Positions 25,805 to 34,441 of a stretch of DNA of 64,000 nt are shown here, in pieces. The stretch lies in contig JAJPKR010000042.1 of assembly GCA_021323595.1 (NCBI GenBank), positions 124,001 through 188,000 on the forward strand. The letters are read 5' to 3'. A model generated the notes under the pieces. The model was given only the letters and a program-made list of their open reading frames with translations, searched no databases and was not told the origin of the DNA. This DNA is from Terriglobia bacterium. Lineage in GTDB: Bacteria; Acidobacteriota; Terriglobia; Terriglobales; SCQP01. How positions within the stretch are numbered: the stretch's first letter is position 1; every line of letters begins with the position of its first letter. The position numbers were made by a program, and so were the translations under genes.

Positions 25805-26224
25805 TCAGGGGCGTGGCTGGCTTTCGCAGCGGGCGGCGGCCGCGGGCGGGGCGGCGGCCTGGCGGCAGCGCTGCCAGCGGCGCAGGTAAACAGCCAGGTT
25901 GAGGGCGCACACCGCCACCGCGCCGGCAATGAGCACCGTGCCCGGGAGGTTGGGATACACCAGGAGCTGCAAATAGTGCAGCAGGAAGCTCCCCTGATAC
26001 GCGGCCTCGCCGGCGCAGCGCTCGAGACTCCCTTCGAGCAACGTCAGTGGACAGGGCCAGGGCGAGACCTCGATCACGATGCCGTAGAGCAAACAGCCGA
26101 TATGCACGCCGCTGGCCCAGCGGCGGCCGCGCGTGAGCGCCGCGCCGCCGATCACCCAAAGGATGAACAGCCAATGCAGCGTAATCACGCCCGAAGCCAA
26201 GCCGGCGCAAAGCGGAATGTTCAC
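25805..26224 (-). CDS. DUF2784 family membrane protein
   Basis: 139 residues with three to four membrane segments. The family pattern is clear: GVITLHWLFILWVIGGAAL, then CPLTLLEGSLERCAGEAAYQ, GSFLLHYLQLLVYPNLPG, and a final helix. Function is unknown. Conserved His, Cys and Glu residues on the lipid-facing side suggest a redox or metal role, unproven. It lies between zwf and thrS on the same strand (10 bases after zwf's stop), possibly co-transcribed. The C-terminal 20 residues are Ala/Pro/Arg-rich. Confidence 0.85.
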   Translation of the reverse strand: MNIPLCAGLASGVITLHWLFILWVIGGAALTRGRRWASGVHIGCLLYGIVIEVSPWPCPLTLLEGSLERCAGEAAYQGSFLLHYLQLLVYPNLPGTVLIAGAVAVCALNLAVYLRRWQRCRQAAAPPAAAARCESQPRP

Positions 26225-26234
26225 GGTTCCAGCC

Positions 26235-27737
26235 TCATGGACAGCGCCAAGCGCGCCCGCTGGCGCCGATCAAGCGATCGGCTGCGGGGGGACCCCAAGT
26301 GCCGGCGGCATAAAGGTGCAGGGTGGAGGCGTCGTGGCTCCAAACCGCGAGCAGCGGCTCGAGCGCGCGCCAGGCATACTCGACCTCGTCGCGGCGCGTG
26401 AACAAGGTGCCGTCGCCGCGCAGCGCATCGAGCAGCAGCGTCTCGTAGGCGGTCGGGGCATGGCGTCCCAGGGAGGAATCGTAGGGGAAATCCATGACCA
26501 CCGGCTGCAGGTGGACGCCGGGACCGGGCGCTTTCACTTCGAAGCGCAAGGCGATGCCCTCGTTGGGCTGAATCCGGAGGACGAGAACGTTGGGCGGCGG
26601 AACGTCTTGCCCGGTGGACTTGGCGAAGAGGCTGTGCGGCGTGCGCTTGAAGACGATCGCGATTTCGGTCGCCTGTTTCGGCAGCCGCTTGCCCGTGCGA
26701 AGAAAAAAGGGCACCTCGGCCCAGCGCCAGTTGTCCAGGAAGACGCGCAGGGCCACGAACGTTTCCGTGCGGGAATCCGGCGGAACGCCCTTTTCCTGGC
26801 GGTAGCCGACCACGGGTTCGCCGGCGATCTCGCCGGCGGAATACTGGCCGCGCACCACTTCCGTGCCGAATTCACCGCGCCAGGGGCGCAGCGCCCGCAG
26901 TACCTTGGCTTTCTCATCGCGAACCGATTCGGCATCCAACTCGACCGGCGGCTCCATGGCCACGAGCATCAGCAATTGGAGCAAATGATTCTGCACCATG
27001 TCCCGGAGGGCGCCGGTGGCGTCATAGTAGCCGGCGCGATCTTCGGCGCCGATGGCCTCGGCGGCGGTGATCTGCACGTGATCGATGTACTTCTGGTTCC
27101 AGAGGGGCTCGAAGATGGAGTTGGCGAAACGCAGCATCAAAATGTTTTGCACCGTCTCCTTGCCGAGGTAGTGGTCGATGCGAAAGATCTGGCGCTCGCG
27201 GAAGACGGCGAGCAGCGCGCGATTCAATTCCTGCGCCGAGGCGAGATCGGAGCCGAAGGGCTTTTCCACCAGGATGCGGCGCCAGCCATGGACGGAGCGC
27301 TCAAGGCCGGCTTCGGCCAAGCCGCGGATGATCGGCTGGTAGGCGGCGGGTGGAGTGGCGAGATAGAACATCGCGTTGTCCCCGGCGCCGCATTCTTTTT
27401 GCATTTGCGAAAGCCGCGTTCGGAGGCGGTCGAAGCCGCCCTCGCGGCCGTCATAGCTGCCTTGCAGGTAATGAATGTTGGGACTGAAGCGCGCCCAGGC
27501 GGCATCGCTCCAGCGGTCGGGCGCGAAGCGGGTGATGCCGTCGCGCAGGCGAGCGCGGAAATCGCCGTCCGAGAGCGGCTGGCGGCCGTATCCGACCAGG
27601 GCGAAACAGGGGGGCAAGCGGTCGTCGCGAAAGAGCTGAAACAGCGCCGGCACGAGCTTGCGAAATGTGAGGTCGCCGGAGGCGCCGAAGATCACCATCA
27701 CGCAAGGGTCGGGCGGCGATTGGGGAGGCGCGGGCAT
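26235..27737 (-). CDS. zwf: glucose-6-phosphate 1-dehydrogenase
   Basis: 500 residues, the usual length. It has the NADP-binding N-terminus VMVIFGASGDLTFRKLVPAL, with Phe rather than the more common Lys/Ala-Arg in the GDLTxRKL motif. The catalytic stretch RIDHYLGKETVQNILMLRF carries the lysine and histidine, and VEKPFGSDLASAQELN is typical. It oxidises glucose 6-phosphate to 6-phosphogluconolactone with NADP. No pgl or gnd gene is adjacent, so it is a stand-alone unit followed by DUF2784 and thrS. Confidence 0.96.
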   Translation of the reverse strand: MPAPPQSPPDPCVMVIFGASGDLTFRKLVPALFQLFRDDRLPPCFALVGYGRQPLSDGDFRARLRDGITRFAPDRWSDAAWARFSPNIHYLQGSYDGREGGFDRLRTRLSQMQKECGAGDNAMFYLATPPAAYQPIIRGLAEAGLERSVHGWRRILVEKPFGSDLASAQELNRALLAVFRERQIFRIDHYLGKETVQNILMLRFANSIFEPLWNQKYIDHVQITAAEAIGAEDRAGYYDATGALRDMVQNHLLQLLMLVAMEPPVELDAESVRDEKAKVLRALRPWRGEFGTEVVRGQYSAGEIAGEPVVGYRQEKGVPPDSRTETFVALRVFLDNWRWAEVPFFLRTGKRLPKQATEIAIVFKRTPHSLFAKSTGQDVPPPNVLVLRIQPNEGIALRFEVKAPGPGVHLQPVVMDFPYDSSLGRHAPTAYETLLLDALRGDGTLFTRRDEVEYAWRALEPLLAVWSHDASTLHLYAAGTWGPPAADRLIGASGRAWRCP

Positions 27738-27821
27738 GGGCTTGCCGTGGAACTATTGTAGTGGCCGCCGCCGCGGCCCGCTCCGCAAGCGTGGCGCCGC
27801 GGCGGGCCGGGTTATGGCGGC

Positions 27822-28760
27822 CTAGGGGCTCGGGCGAACAAGGGCCGCGAGCGAGCCGGCGGCGTGCTGCCGGCCGTCGCTCACCAAGCGGCGATCGGGA
27901 TGGCGCTCGAAATACGCGAGCCAGCGGTCAAGCTCGGGATCGAAGGCTTGAATGCGGGCGAGGTGATGCGGATCGAAACCGGCGACGTAGGGCGAAGGGG
28001 CCGGCCCGGCGCCGACTTTCACCACGTCGGCGTAATTCCAACGCACCTCCGCCGGCGGGGTGGAGCGGGGATTGCGCCAATCGCCTTGCCAAGCCAACGA
28101 TTGCGGCTGGGGATAAATGCCGAAGGGCAGCGCGAACGAGTGGATCGGGTAGCCGGGCAGATCGCGCTCGAGGTAGTACTGGCCCAGCGCGATCTCGCGC
28201 GCGGCGATGGCGGCTTGGCGGCGCAGGTTGGCGTGGGTCAGCGTATGATTGCCGATCTCGCCTCCCAACCGCACGATCAAGCGCAGCTTGGCGATCGCGA
28301 AGCGCGGCTGCACGAAGGCGGCGCGGCCGCCCAGGCCGGGATTGATGAAGAAGACGCCGCGCATGGGGAATTCCGGATGAGCTTTCGCAAAATCCAGCCA
28401 ATGCGCCAGCGCGCAGTCGGGAGCGAGCTGGCCTGCGGGCGTGAATTTGACTTGGTTGTCGCTGGAGTCATCGAAGGTGATCACGACCGGCGTCGTGCCC
28501 TCCGGCAGATCGAAATCGCCGGAGACGTACTGCCACAGCGTAATGGGACGATAGCCTTCGGCATCGAGGCGGGCCAGGTCGTGGTCGAAACTGGAGTAGG
28601 CGCGAGTCCAGCGCGAATCGCGCGGCCCGAAGCGATGGTAAACCAGAATCATCACTTCGCCGCGGAGGTTGGGGCGCAGGGGGCGGGCGGCGCGCGCCGG
28701 CGCCACGGCCGCCAGCATCCCCAAGACCGCGAGGCAGGAGCAGCGAACGGAGAATTTCAC
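27822..28760 (-). CDS. secreted polysaccharide deacetylase (NodB-like)
   Basis: 312 residues with a signal peptide (MKFSVRCSCLAVLGMLAAVAP). The NodB homology domain has VILVYHRF-type start (MILVYHRFGPRDS), the first catalytic motif VVITFDDSSDNQ, and the metal motif EIGNHTLTHANL (His-x3-His). It removes acetyl groups from GlcNAc-type polymers such as peptidoglycan, chitin or poly-GlcNAc in the periplasm or outside. The substrate cannot be told from sequence. It is a single unit divergent from fabI. Phe-rich SFALPFGIYPQ replaces the typical RPP-Y motif 3, so activity should be tested. Confidence 0.88.
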   Translation of the reverse strand: MKFSVRCSCLAVLGMLAAVAPARAARPLRPNLRGEVMILVYHRFGPRDSRWTRAYSSFDHDLARLDAEGYRPITLWQYVSGDFDLPEGTTPVVITFDDSSDNQVKFTPAGQLAPDCALAHWLDFAKAHPEFPMRGVFFINPGLGGRAAFVQPRFAIAKLRLIVRLGGEIGNHTLTHANLRRQAAIAAREIALGQYYLERDLPGYPIHSFALPFGIYPQPQSLAWQGDWRNPRSTPPAEVRWNYADVVKVGAGPAPSPYVAGFDPHHLARIQAFDPELDRWLAYFERHPDRRLVSDGRQHAAGSLAALVRPSP

Positions 28761-28889
28761 GTCAGCTACATTGTACGCAGGGACTTTTCATCCGAGCCGA
28801 ACCGGCGCGAGCGGCGGGCTGGTCCGGTGGACAGACGGCGGCGACCGCGCGGCTTGGCGCTTGGCGGTCCGTGATAGTCTGCTTGGTTC

Positions 28890-29660
28890 ATGGGCGAGCT
28901 GATGCAAGGCAAGACGGCGCTGGTGATGGGGGTCGCCAATCGCTGGAGTCTGGCCTACGCCATTGCGCGATCCCTGGCCCGCGAGGGCGCGCGCTTGATC
29001 TTGACCTATCAAAGCGAGCGCCAGCGCGCCGCCACCGAGGAATTGGCGACGGCCTTCGCCGGCGGCGAAGCCGCAGCGTGCGATGTGAGCCGCGACGACG
29101 ATCTCGACCGGTTTTTCGCCGGATTGCGCGAGCGGGGCGTCGCGCTCGACGCGGTGGTGCATAGTATCGCGTTCGCCAATCGCGAGGATTTGGAGCATCC
29201 CTTCTACGAGACCAGCCGGGCCGGCTTCCTGCTGGCGCAAGACGTAAGCGCTTATTCGCTGGTGGCGGTGGCGCGGCGGGCGGCGGAGCTGATGCCCCGC
29301 GGCGGCAGCATCCTCACGCTCACCTATCTCGGCGCGACGCGGGTGGTGCCCAACTACAACGTGATGGGCGTCGCCAAGGCGGCGCTCGAAGCGAGCGTGC
29401 GGTACCTGGCGGCGGAGCTGGGCGCGCGCGGCATCCGCGTCAACGCGCTTTCCGCCGGGCCGGTGAAGACGGCCTCCGCGCGCGCCATCAAGGATTTCAG
29501 CAAGATTCTCGATGAAGTCGCGCAGCGGGCCCCGCTGCGCCGAGTCACCGACCCCGGCGAGGTCGGCGACGCTGCCTTGTTTTTGGCGAGCGACTTGGGC
29601 CGGGGCGTGACGGGCGACATCCTATTCGTGGATAGCGGCTGCCACGTCATGGGCTTCTGA
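28890..29660 (+). CDS. fabI: enoyl-[acyl-carrier-protein] reductase (NADH)
   Basis: 256 residues from ATG 28890; ATG 28902 in frame is a shorter alternative. A short-chain dehydrogenase fold of the FabI class: GKTALVMGVANRWSLAYAIA binds NADH, and the catalytic Tyr-x6-Lys is in NYNVMGVAKAALEASVRYL. The second conserved Tyr is in TLTYLGA, and the substrate loop near SAGPVKTASARAIKDF matches too. It catalyses the last step of fatty-acid elongation and is the usual triclosan target. A monocistronic unit; the ferredoxin gene lies 129 bases downstream with its own promoter. Confidence 0.95.
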   Translation: MGELMQGKTALVMGVANRWSLAYAIARSLAREGARLILTYQSERQRAATEELATAFAGGEAAACDVSRDDDLDRFFAGLRERGVALDAVVHSIAFANREDLEHPFYETSRAGFLLAQDVSAYSLVAVARRAAELMPRGGSILTLTYLGATRVVPNYNVMGVAKAALEASVRYLAAELGARGIRVNALSAGPVKTASARAIKDFSKILDEVAQRAPLRRVTDPGEVGDAALFLASDLGRGVTGDILFVDSGCHVMGF

Positions 29661-29750
29661 GGCCGCCTCGGCCTGCGCCCCGGATCGCGGCGCGGCCGCT
29701 CTTCCGCGCCCGGAGCTTCTTCCAAGAACCGCGGCGCAGAAACGCTCCCG

Positions 29751-29756
29751 TATAAT
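29751..29756 (+). promoter_or_regulatory. -10 box of the ferredoxin gene
   Basis: A perfect TATAAT at 29751-29756. GGAGGG lies between it and ATG 29790, so the ferredoxin has its own transcript and ribosome site. The -35 is not obvious. Confidence 0.6.
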
Positions 29757-29789
29757 CGGAGTTTTGGTTTTGGAGGGATCACGAGCGCA

Positions 29790-30050
29790 ATGGCTTATGT
29801 AATTGCGGAACCCTGCATCGGCACCAAAGACAACGCTTGCGTGGACGCCTGCCCGGTCGATTGCATTCACCCCAAGCCGGACGAGGCCGACCATGCCGCC
29901 GCCGAACAACTCTATATCGATCCGGTAGAGTGCATCGATTGCGGCGCTTGCGTGCCGGTGTGTCCGGTCTCCGCCATCTTCGCCCTCGACGATCTGCCGG
30001 AAAAGTGGCAGGCCTACGCCGCCAAAAACGCCCAGCGCTTCAATCGTTAA
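29790..30050 (+). CDS. fdxA: 7Fe/8Fe-type ferredoxin
   Basis: 86 residues, beginning MAYVIAEPCIGTKDNACVDA. The cysteines C9, C17, C21 and C25, with C9-x7-C17, match the [3Fe-4S]-type spacing of FdxA. C48, C51, C54 and C58 form the second CxxCxxCxxxCP set for a [4Fe-4S] cluster. It is a soluble low-potential electron carrier. It could feed the ETF or activase systems in this window, though no direct link is seen. Its 3' end overlaps the convergent uracil-DNA glycosylase by 11 bases. Confidence 0.93.
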   Translation: MAYVIAEPCIGTKDNACVDACPVDCIHPKPDEADHAAAEQLYIDPVECIDCGACVPVCPVSAIFALDDLPEKWQAYAAKNAQRFNR

Positions 30051-30780
30051 GAGCCGCGCCGGCCGGCCTTCTCCCCGCGGCATGGCCGGAAGGCTGCTGG
30101 CTCGCGAGACATTGCCGCGCACGGCGAAGCACGCGATCGAGCATGGCGGCGGTGAGTATGCCGGTGAAAGTATTCTGCTGGCTGGGGTGGTAGCTGGCCA
30201 TCAGCCAGGCGCCGCCGGGAAGGCGATCACAAGCGCCGTGCGCGAACCGGAAGCGGGCCCGCGGTTCGATTCTGCCGGCCGCGATCAAGGCGCGCACCAG
30301 TTGCCGATGCGCTAGCGCTCCAAGCGCCAAAAACACGCGGATGCGGCGCATGACGGAGATCTCCTCCAGCAGATACTGGCGGCAATGGTCGAACTCTTCC
30401 GGCAGGGGGCGATTTTCCGGCGGCGCGCAGCGCACCGCGGCGGAAATATAGGCGTCGCGCAGTTCCAAACCGTCTCCCCGCGCCGCCGACCGCGGCTGGT
30501 TGGCGAAGCCCGCGCGATGAAGGGCCGCATACAGGAAATCGCCGCTGCGGTCGCCGGTGAACATACGGCCGGTGCGATTGGCGCCGTGCGCCGCCGGCGC
30601 CAGACCCACGAGGATCAGCCGCGCCCGCGGGTCTCCGAAACCCGGCACCGGCAGGCCCCAATATTCCTGGTCGCGAAAGGCCGCTCGCTTCGTGCGCGCC
30701 ACTTCGCGGCAGTAGGCGCGCAGCCGCGGGCAGCGTTCGCAGGCAATCACCCGGGCGGAGATGTCGGCCAGGTCCATCAT
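30040..30780 (-). CDS. family 5 uracil-DNA glycosylase (UdgB-like)
   Basis: About 246 residues from ATG 30780; ATG 30831 in frame is possible, but no Shine-Dalgarno site favours it. The N-terminal iron-sulfur Cys region (CERCPRLRAYC) and LILVGLAPAAHGANRTGRMF are typical of family 5 UDGs. GDRSGDFLYAALHRAGFANQ and the C-terminal SYHPSQQNTFTG support the assignment. It removes uracil and other deaminated bases from DNA. The gene is convergent with fdxA, overlapping it by 11 bases. The C-terminal tail beyond TGILTAAML is basic and alanine-rich, and may be extra to the family core. Confidence 0.87.
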   Translation of the reverse strand: MMDLADISARVIACERCPRLRAYCREVARTKRAAFRDQEYWGLPVPGFGDPRARLILVGLAPAAHGANRTGRMFTGDRSGDFLYAALHRAGFANQPRSAARGDGLELRDAYISAAVRCAPPENRPLPEEFDHCRQYLLEEISVMRRIRVFLALGALAHRQLVRALIAAGRIEPRARFRFAHGACDRLPGGAWLMASYHPSQQNTFTGILTAAMLDRVLRRARQCLASQQPSGHAAGRRPAGAALND

Positions 30781-31011
30781 GGGCGAAGGCGACGCACCGC
30801 GATAGAGCGTAGCAGGTTCGGCCTCACCCATGCCGGACGGGCGTTTCCGTCGCGCCGCCGGGCTCAGCGAACCGAGTCCCTCCGGCTCGCCGCTTTCTGG
30901 GCGCTCTGCCGTGCGGCTCCGGCGGCTCGACCTGGCTTCGGATCCCCCCGGGTTAAAGCTGATTAGCAGTTTTCTCCGGACTGCGGAAGGCGCGCCGGCG
31001 GTGAGACCCGG

Positions 31012-31293
31012 CTAACGGGACTGGAGAGCGTGCAAGAGCAGTCCGAGCAAGAAGAAGGCGATGGCGCCGAGAAACCATTCCGTGCGCCAGGTTTGCACGG
31101 CGCGCCAGTCGTCGGCGGTTTGCGGCGAAAGCACCATGCCGGTCATCAGCGCCGCGAACACGCAGCCGATGCCCAGAACCAGCGCCGCCAACGGCGCGAT
31201 CCCGAAGCCGCGTCGAGCCGGACGCGGCGGCGAAGCCGCCTTTGTTGCCGAATCGCAATTAGGAACGTGGATCGCGGAAACCACCGCCGGCAC
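31012..31293 (-). CDS. small membrane protein of unknown function
   Basis: 93 residues from GTG 31293. Two membrane segments flank a polar stretch: IAPLAALVLGIGCVFAALM and WFLGAIAFFLLGLLLHAL, with QTADDWRAVQTWRTE in between. The first 30 residues are basic and proline-rich and could be non-coding if the true start lies further in. No family recognised. It is divergent from the 31487 gene. Confidence 0.45.
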   Translation of the reverse strand: MPAVVSAIHVPNCDSATKAASPPRPARRGFGIAPLAALVLGIGCVFAALMTGMVLSPQTADDWRAVQTWRTEWFLGAIAFFLLGLLLHALQSR

Positions 31294-31426
31294 CCCTTTG
31301 GTCTTTGCCGATAGGACTGCAATTCGGATGCCACAAGATTCACTCGGCGGGAAGCCGGGAAACCGGCGTTTCGGCGGTCAAATTGACCGAAGGCGGTACT
31401 TTTTTCCGGCGGGTACCGGAGAAACT

Positions 31427-31443
31427 ACTTTGCGATACAAAGT
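31427..31443. promoter_or_regulatory. palindromic site ACTTTG-N5-CAAAGT
   Basis: A perfect 6-bp inverted repeat with a 5-bp spacer, upstream of the membrane-protein/winged-helix operon (31487-32519). It sits just before a possible -35 at 31449. A 17-bp dyad like this suits a dimeric winged-helix regulator, and the one encoded at 32124 is the obvious candidate. Confidence 0.6.
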
Positions 31444-31448
31444 TCTTC

Positions 31449-31477
31449 TTGACGCCGCAAGCCGATATCGCTAGCTT
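31449..31477 (+). promoter_or_regulatory. possible promoter of the membrane-protein/winged-helix operon
   Basis: TTGACG (31449-31454), 17-bp spacer, TAGCTT (31472-31477). The -35 is five of six, the -10 weak. It would start transcription about 31484, almost at TTG 31487, so either the start codon or the promoter placement may need revising. Confidence 0.35.
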
Positions 31478-31486
31478 GAAAGAAGC

Positions 31487-32131
31487 TTGGCTTCCCGTTC
31501 ATCCATACCGGCGCGGGCAACGAGCAGCGAGCCCATCGCCCGGGCGCGCGCGGATCTAGACTACATCCGCACCACCCTTGACCAAGCCGGAACGTTTACG
31601 GCGGTCAGCGGCGAAGGCGTGGCGCTGGCCGGTGTCATCGGACTGGTGGCCAGCGGCGTGACGCTCTGGCGGGCGGGTTGGCGGCCGGCGGCGTGGAGCA
31701 GCGCCTATCGCCACGATTTTTTGGTGGTTTGGACGGTCGCGGTGGTGGTGGCGATTCCGGTCGCCTTTTTTTCGCTGTACCGCAAGGCCCGGCATTTGCA
31801 GTTGCCGTTGCGCGGCGGCCCAACCGGACGCGCGCTGCGCTCGATGGCGCCGGGCTGGCTGGCCGCGGCGCTGGTGACGGCAGCGCTGGTATGGCGCGGG
31901 GAAATGGCGCTGGTTCCGGGCTTTTGGCTCTTGCTCGACGGTCTGGCGCTGCTGGGTGCGGCGACGTTTTCGATCGCCCCGGTGCGCTGGATGGGCCGGA
32001 GCCTGGCGGTGCTCGGCGTCTTCGCGATCTTCCATTCCACTCCCCTGTTCACCCTTTCCTGTTTAGCCCTGGGCTTTGGCGCGCTGCACCTGGGCATGGG
32101 TCTGCATATAGCGAGGCATCACGATGGCTAA
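31487..32131 (+). CDS. uncharacterised integral membrane protein
   Basis: About 214 residues from TTG 31487 (upstream GAAAGAAG). The N-terminal soluble stretch contains ADLDYIRTTLDQAGTFTAVS, a pattern I associate with membrane proteins next to winged-helix regulators; I know no function for it. Six hydrophobic segments follow, for example LVVWTVAVVVAIPVAFFSLY and LALGFGALHLGMGLHIAR. It overlaps the winged-helix gene by 8 bases, so they are co-translated. It may be a membrane sensor or the target of the regulator (inference). Confidence 0.65.
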   Translation: MASRSSIPARATSSEPIARARADLDYIRTTLDQAGTFTAVSGEGVALAGVIGLVASGVTLWRAGWRPAAWSSAYRHDFLVVWTVAVVVAIPVAFFSLYRKARHLQLPLRGGPTGRALRSMAPGWLAAALVTAALVWRGEMALVPGFWLLLDGLALLGAATFSIAPVRWMGRSLAVLGVFAIFHSTPLFTLSCLALGFGALHLGMGLHIARHHDG

Positions 32132-32519
32132 CGTTTCCAGCGCCCCCCTGCCGACCAAACCGGCGCGGTTGGGTGCAACCGAGCTAAGGGGCAAGGCGAT
32201 GCCGGCAGCGGGGCGGCGGCCCAAGGTCCCTTCGCTCGATCGCTTGGTTCACGAGCGGCTGCGCCTGGGCATCATCGCCGCGCTCGCGGTGAACGATCGC
32301 CTGACGTTCGCCGACCTCAAGGACATTCTGGAGAGCACGGACGGCAATTTGAGCGATCATGCGCGCAAGTTGGAAAACGCCGGTTATTTGCGAGTGGAAA
32401 AGAGCTTCCAAGGACGCAAACCGCAGACCGCCTATTCGCTGACGGCGCGGGGGCGGCAAGCCTTGCGCAATTATCTCGACAGCATGCAGGCATTCTTGCA
32501 GTCCATGAACGGGGCGTAA
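32124..32519 (+). CDS. winged-helix transcriptional regulator
   Basis: 131 residues. A basic N-terminal tail leads into a winged helix of the HTH_34 / MarR-like type: RLRLGIIAALAVNDRLTFAD, then LKDILESTDGNLSDHARKLE and a wing containing KSFQGRKPQTAYSLTARGRQ. A final helix (ALRNYLDSMQAFLQSM) could form the dimer interface. It has no obvious sensor domain. Its gene overlaps the membrane-protein gene by 8 bases, and a palindrome lies upstream of that gene, so autoregulation is probable. uppS follows after 5 bases. Confidence 0.85.
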   Translation: MANVSSAPLPTKPARLGATELRGKAMPAAGRRPKVPSLDRLVHERLRLGIIAALAVNDRLTFADLKDILESTDGNLSDHARKLENAGYLRVEKSFQGRKPQTAYSLTARGRQALRNYLDSMQAFLQSMNGA

Positions 32520-32524
32520 CGCGC

Positions 32525-33358
32525 ATGAGCGAAGAATCCTTGGCGGCGACAACCGAGGCGACCGTCCTGGCGGAGCAAGCGACGACGACGGTGTCCGCCA
32601 GCTTGCCGGCGGGCGGCGAGCATGCGGCCGCGGCGCCGGCCGAATCCCAGGCGGCGCTGCCGCGACATATTGCGATCATCATGGACGGCAACGGGCGCTG
32701 GGCGGCGGCGCGCCAGGAACCGCGCTGGGCCGGGCATCGCGCCGGCATCGCCGCCGTGCGCCGCACCGTGGAAGAAACGCGCCGCCTCGGCGTCCCGGTC
32801 GTGACCCTCTACGCGTTTTCGACGGAGAACTGGAAGCGGTCGAGCGTCGAAGTCTCGGCGCTGTGGGAACTGCTCTCTCGCTTTCTCGTTTGTGAGCGGG
32901 CCGAGTTGCGTGAAAAAGGCATCCGCTTGGTCGGCATCGGCCGGCGCGACCGCTTGCCGCTCGGCCCTCGCACCGCCCTGGAGCTCACGGAACGCCTGAC
33001 TTCGGGCGGCCGCGACATGCTCCTGCGGCTGGCCATCGACTACGGCTCCCAGTGGGCGATCGCCGAGGCGGCGCGGCGCCTGGCGCGGCAAGTCGCCGCC
33101 GGAAAATTGAGCGCCGATGAAATTGACGAGGCGCGGCTCTCCGCCGCATTGCTCAATGGGCCGGGCGAGGAACCGCTGCCCGCGCCCGATTTGCTCATCC
33201 GCACCGGGGGAGAGACGCGGCTGTCGAACTTCATGCTGTGGGAGTGCGCCTACGCAGAGTTGTGGTTCACGCCCACGCTGTGGCCCGACTTCGAGCGCGC
33301 GACGCTGGCCGAGGCGCTGGCGGATTTTGCGCGCCGCAAACGGCGCTACGGCGCCTAG
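32525..33358 (+). CDS. uppS: isoprenyl transferase (undecaprenyl diphosphate synthase family)
   Basis: 277 residues; the family is usually 230-250. The first 45 or so residues are an alanine/glutamate-rich extension before the core, which begins LPRHIAIIMDGNGRWAAARQ with the catalytic Asp in MDGNGRW. Further signatures are TLYAFSTENWKR and, near the C-terminus, PDLLIRTGGETRLSNFMLW. It makes undecaprenyl (or similar) diphosphate, the carrier for peptidoglycan and O-antigen precursors, in the cytoplasm. It follows the winged-helix gene by 5 bases, so it may share that transcript; a link to envelope stress is possible. No cdsA follows. Confidence 0.95.
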   Translation: MSEESLAATTEATVLAEQATTTVSASLPAGGEHAAAAPAESQAALPRHIAIIMDGNGRWAAARQEPRWAGHRAGIAAVRRTVEETRRLGVPVVTLYAFSTENWKRSSVEVSALWELLSRFLVCERAELREKGIRLVGIGRRDRLPLGPRTALELTERLTSGGRDMLLRLAIDYGSQWAIAEAARRLARQVAAGKLSADEIDEARLSAALLNGPGEEPLPAPDLLIRTGGETRLSNFMLWECAYAELWFTPTLWPDFERATLAEALADFARRKRRYGA

Positions 33359-33380
33359 CGAAGCATTCGCCTTGCCGGCC

Positions 33381-34328
33381 CTAATCGGAGACGCCGCCGC
33401 CCGCGGCGGCCAATCGGCGCTCGGCCAGCGGGCGCGCGAAGGCGTTGTTGGGATTGTGCGCGCCGAGGCGCGGGATCGCCCGGTAGTCGGCCAGCGCCGC
33501 GGCTTGATGACCGGCCTTTTCGTTGGCACGGGCGAGCAAGCTGAGCACGAAGGGATCGTGCAGGTCGGCTTGCTCGAGGTCGGCGATGGCCCCTTCCAAA
33601 TCGCCGGCGTAGAAGGCAACGTAGCCGGCCAGGTAGGGTAAGAAGCGCTGCTGATCTGGATTGTCGCCCTTTTTCAAGATTTGCTCCGCGGCGGCGACGT
33701 GGCGGCGCGCTTCGGCGAACTGGCCACGGCGCGCGGCGATGCGCGCCAAGGCATGTTCCAGCCGGAAATCCCAGAGATCGCGCCGCGCGGCGGTGATGTC
33801 GGGCTGCTTGAGCCCGGTGTCATGGCCGAGGCGATACCAGTGTTCCGCGCTGTCGAAGTCGCCGCACTCCAGATAGATCCGCGCCAATTCGTCGGCGGTC
33901 TCGCCCGCGGCATAAAAATCGCCGGCGGTCTGCTGCGCCGCAAACGCCTTGTTCTCGGCCTTGGCGGCAGCGGCGGCGTCGGCGGTAAACGCGTAAGAGA
34001 TGGCCAACGCGCGCCAGATGCGCGGCTGGGCGGCGATGGGCGCCAACGTGAGCGCGCGCTGGAAATCCGCGCGCGCCTGGCCGTATTGGCTTTGCAGGTC
34101 GAGCGCCTCGCCCTCGGCGACATAGGCTTGGTAAAGATTCGGATCCTTGGCCAGCGCTTGGCGATACAAAGCGATCGCCTCATTCTGCTCGCCTTGGGCA
34201 TTGAGCCGCTCGCCGCGGCGTACCAGGCCGAGCGGGCTATCCGGCGGCGGTTGCCGCGGAGTTTGCGCTCCGGCCAGCGATGCGCCCAGCAAAGCCGCCG
34301 CGGCTAGCAAGCACTCGCTGCGAATCAT
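33381..34328 (-). CDS. secreted TPR-repeat protein
   Basis: 315 residues from ATG 34328 with a signal peptide (MIRSECLLAAAALLGASLAG). Tetratricopeptide-like helical pairs include AIALYRQALAKDPNLYQAYV, QARADFQRALTLAP and GAIADLEQADLHDPFVLSLL. TPR proteins are scaffolds for protein contacts. The signal peptide places it in the periplasm or outer membrane. It is the last gene of a minus-strand group (GT4, TPR, ZnF-UBP, TPR), although 113 bases separate it from the ZnF-UBP gene. It is convergent with uppS. Confidence 0.8.
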   Translation of the reverse strand: MIRSECLLAAAALLGASLAGAQTPRQPPPDSPLGLVRRGERLNAQGEQNEAIALYRQALAKDPNLYQAYVAEGEALDLQSQYGQARADFQRALTLAPIAAQPRIWRALAISYAFTADAAAAAKAENKAFAAQQTAGDFYAAGETADELARIYLECGDFDSAEHWYRLGHDTGLKQPDITAARRDLWDFRLEHALARIAARRGQFAEARRHVAAAEQILKKGDNPDQQRFLPYLAGYVAFYAGDLEGAIADLEQADLHDPFVLSLLARANEKAGHQAAALADYRAIPRLGAHNPNNAFARPLAERRLAAAGGGVSD

Positions 34329-34441
34329 GACGCCCGGTGACTCCCTTCGCCAGCAGCGTACCACGGTGTGCTCGAGGGCGCGCTCGGCGCCGCGCGAATG
34401 AGCGCCATCGGTGACGTTACGGCCCTCGGCCAACCCGCGTT

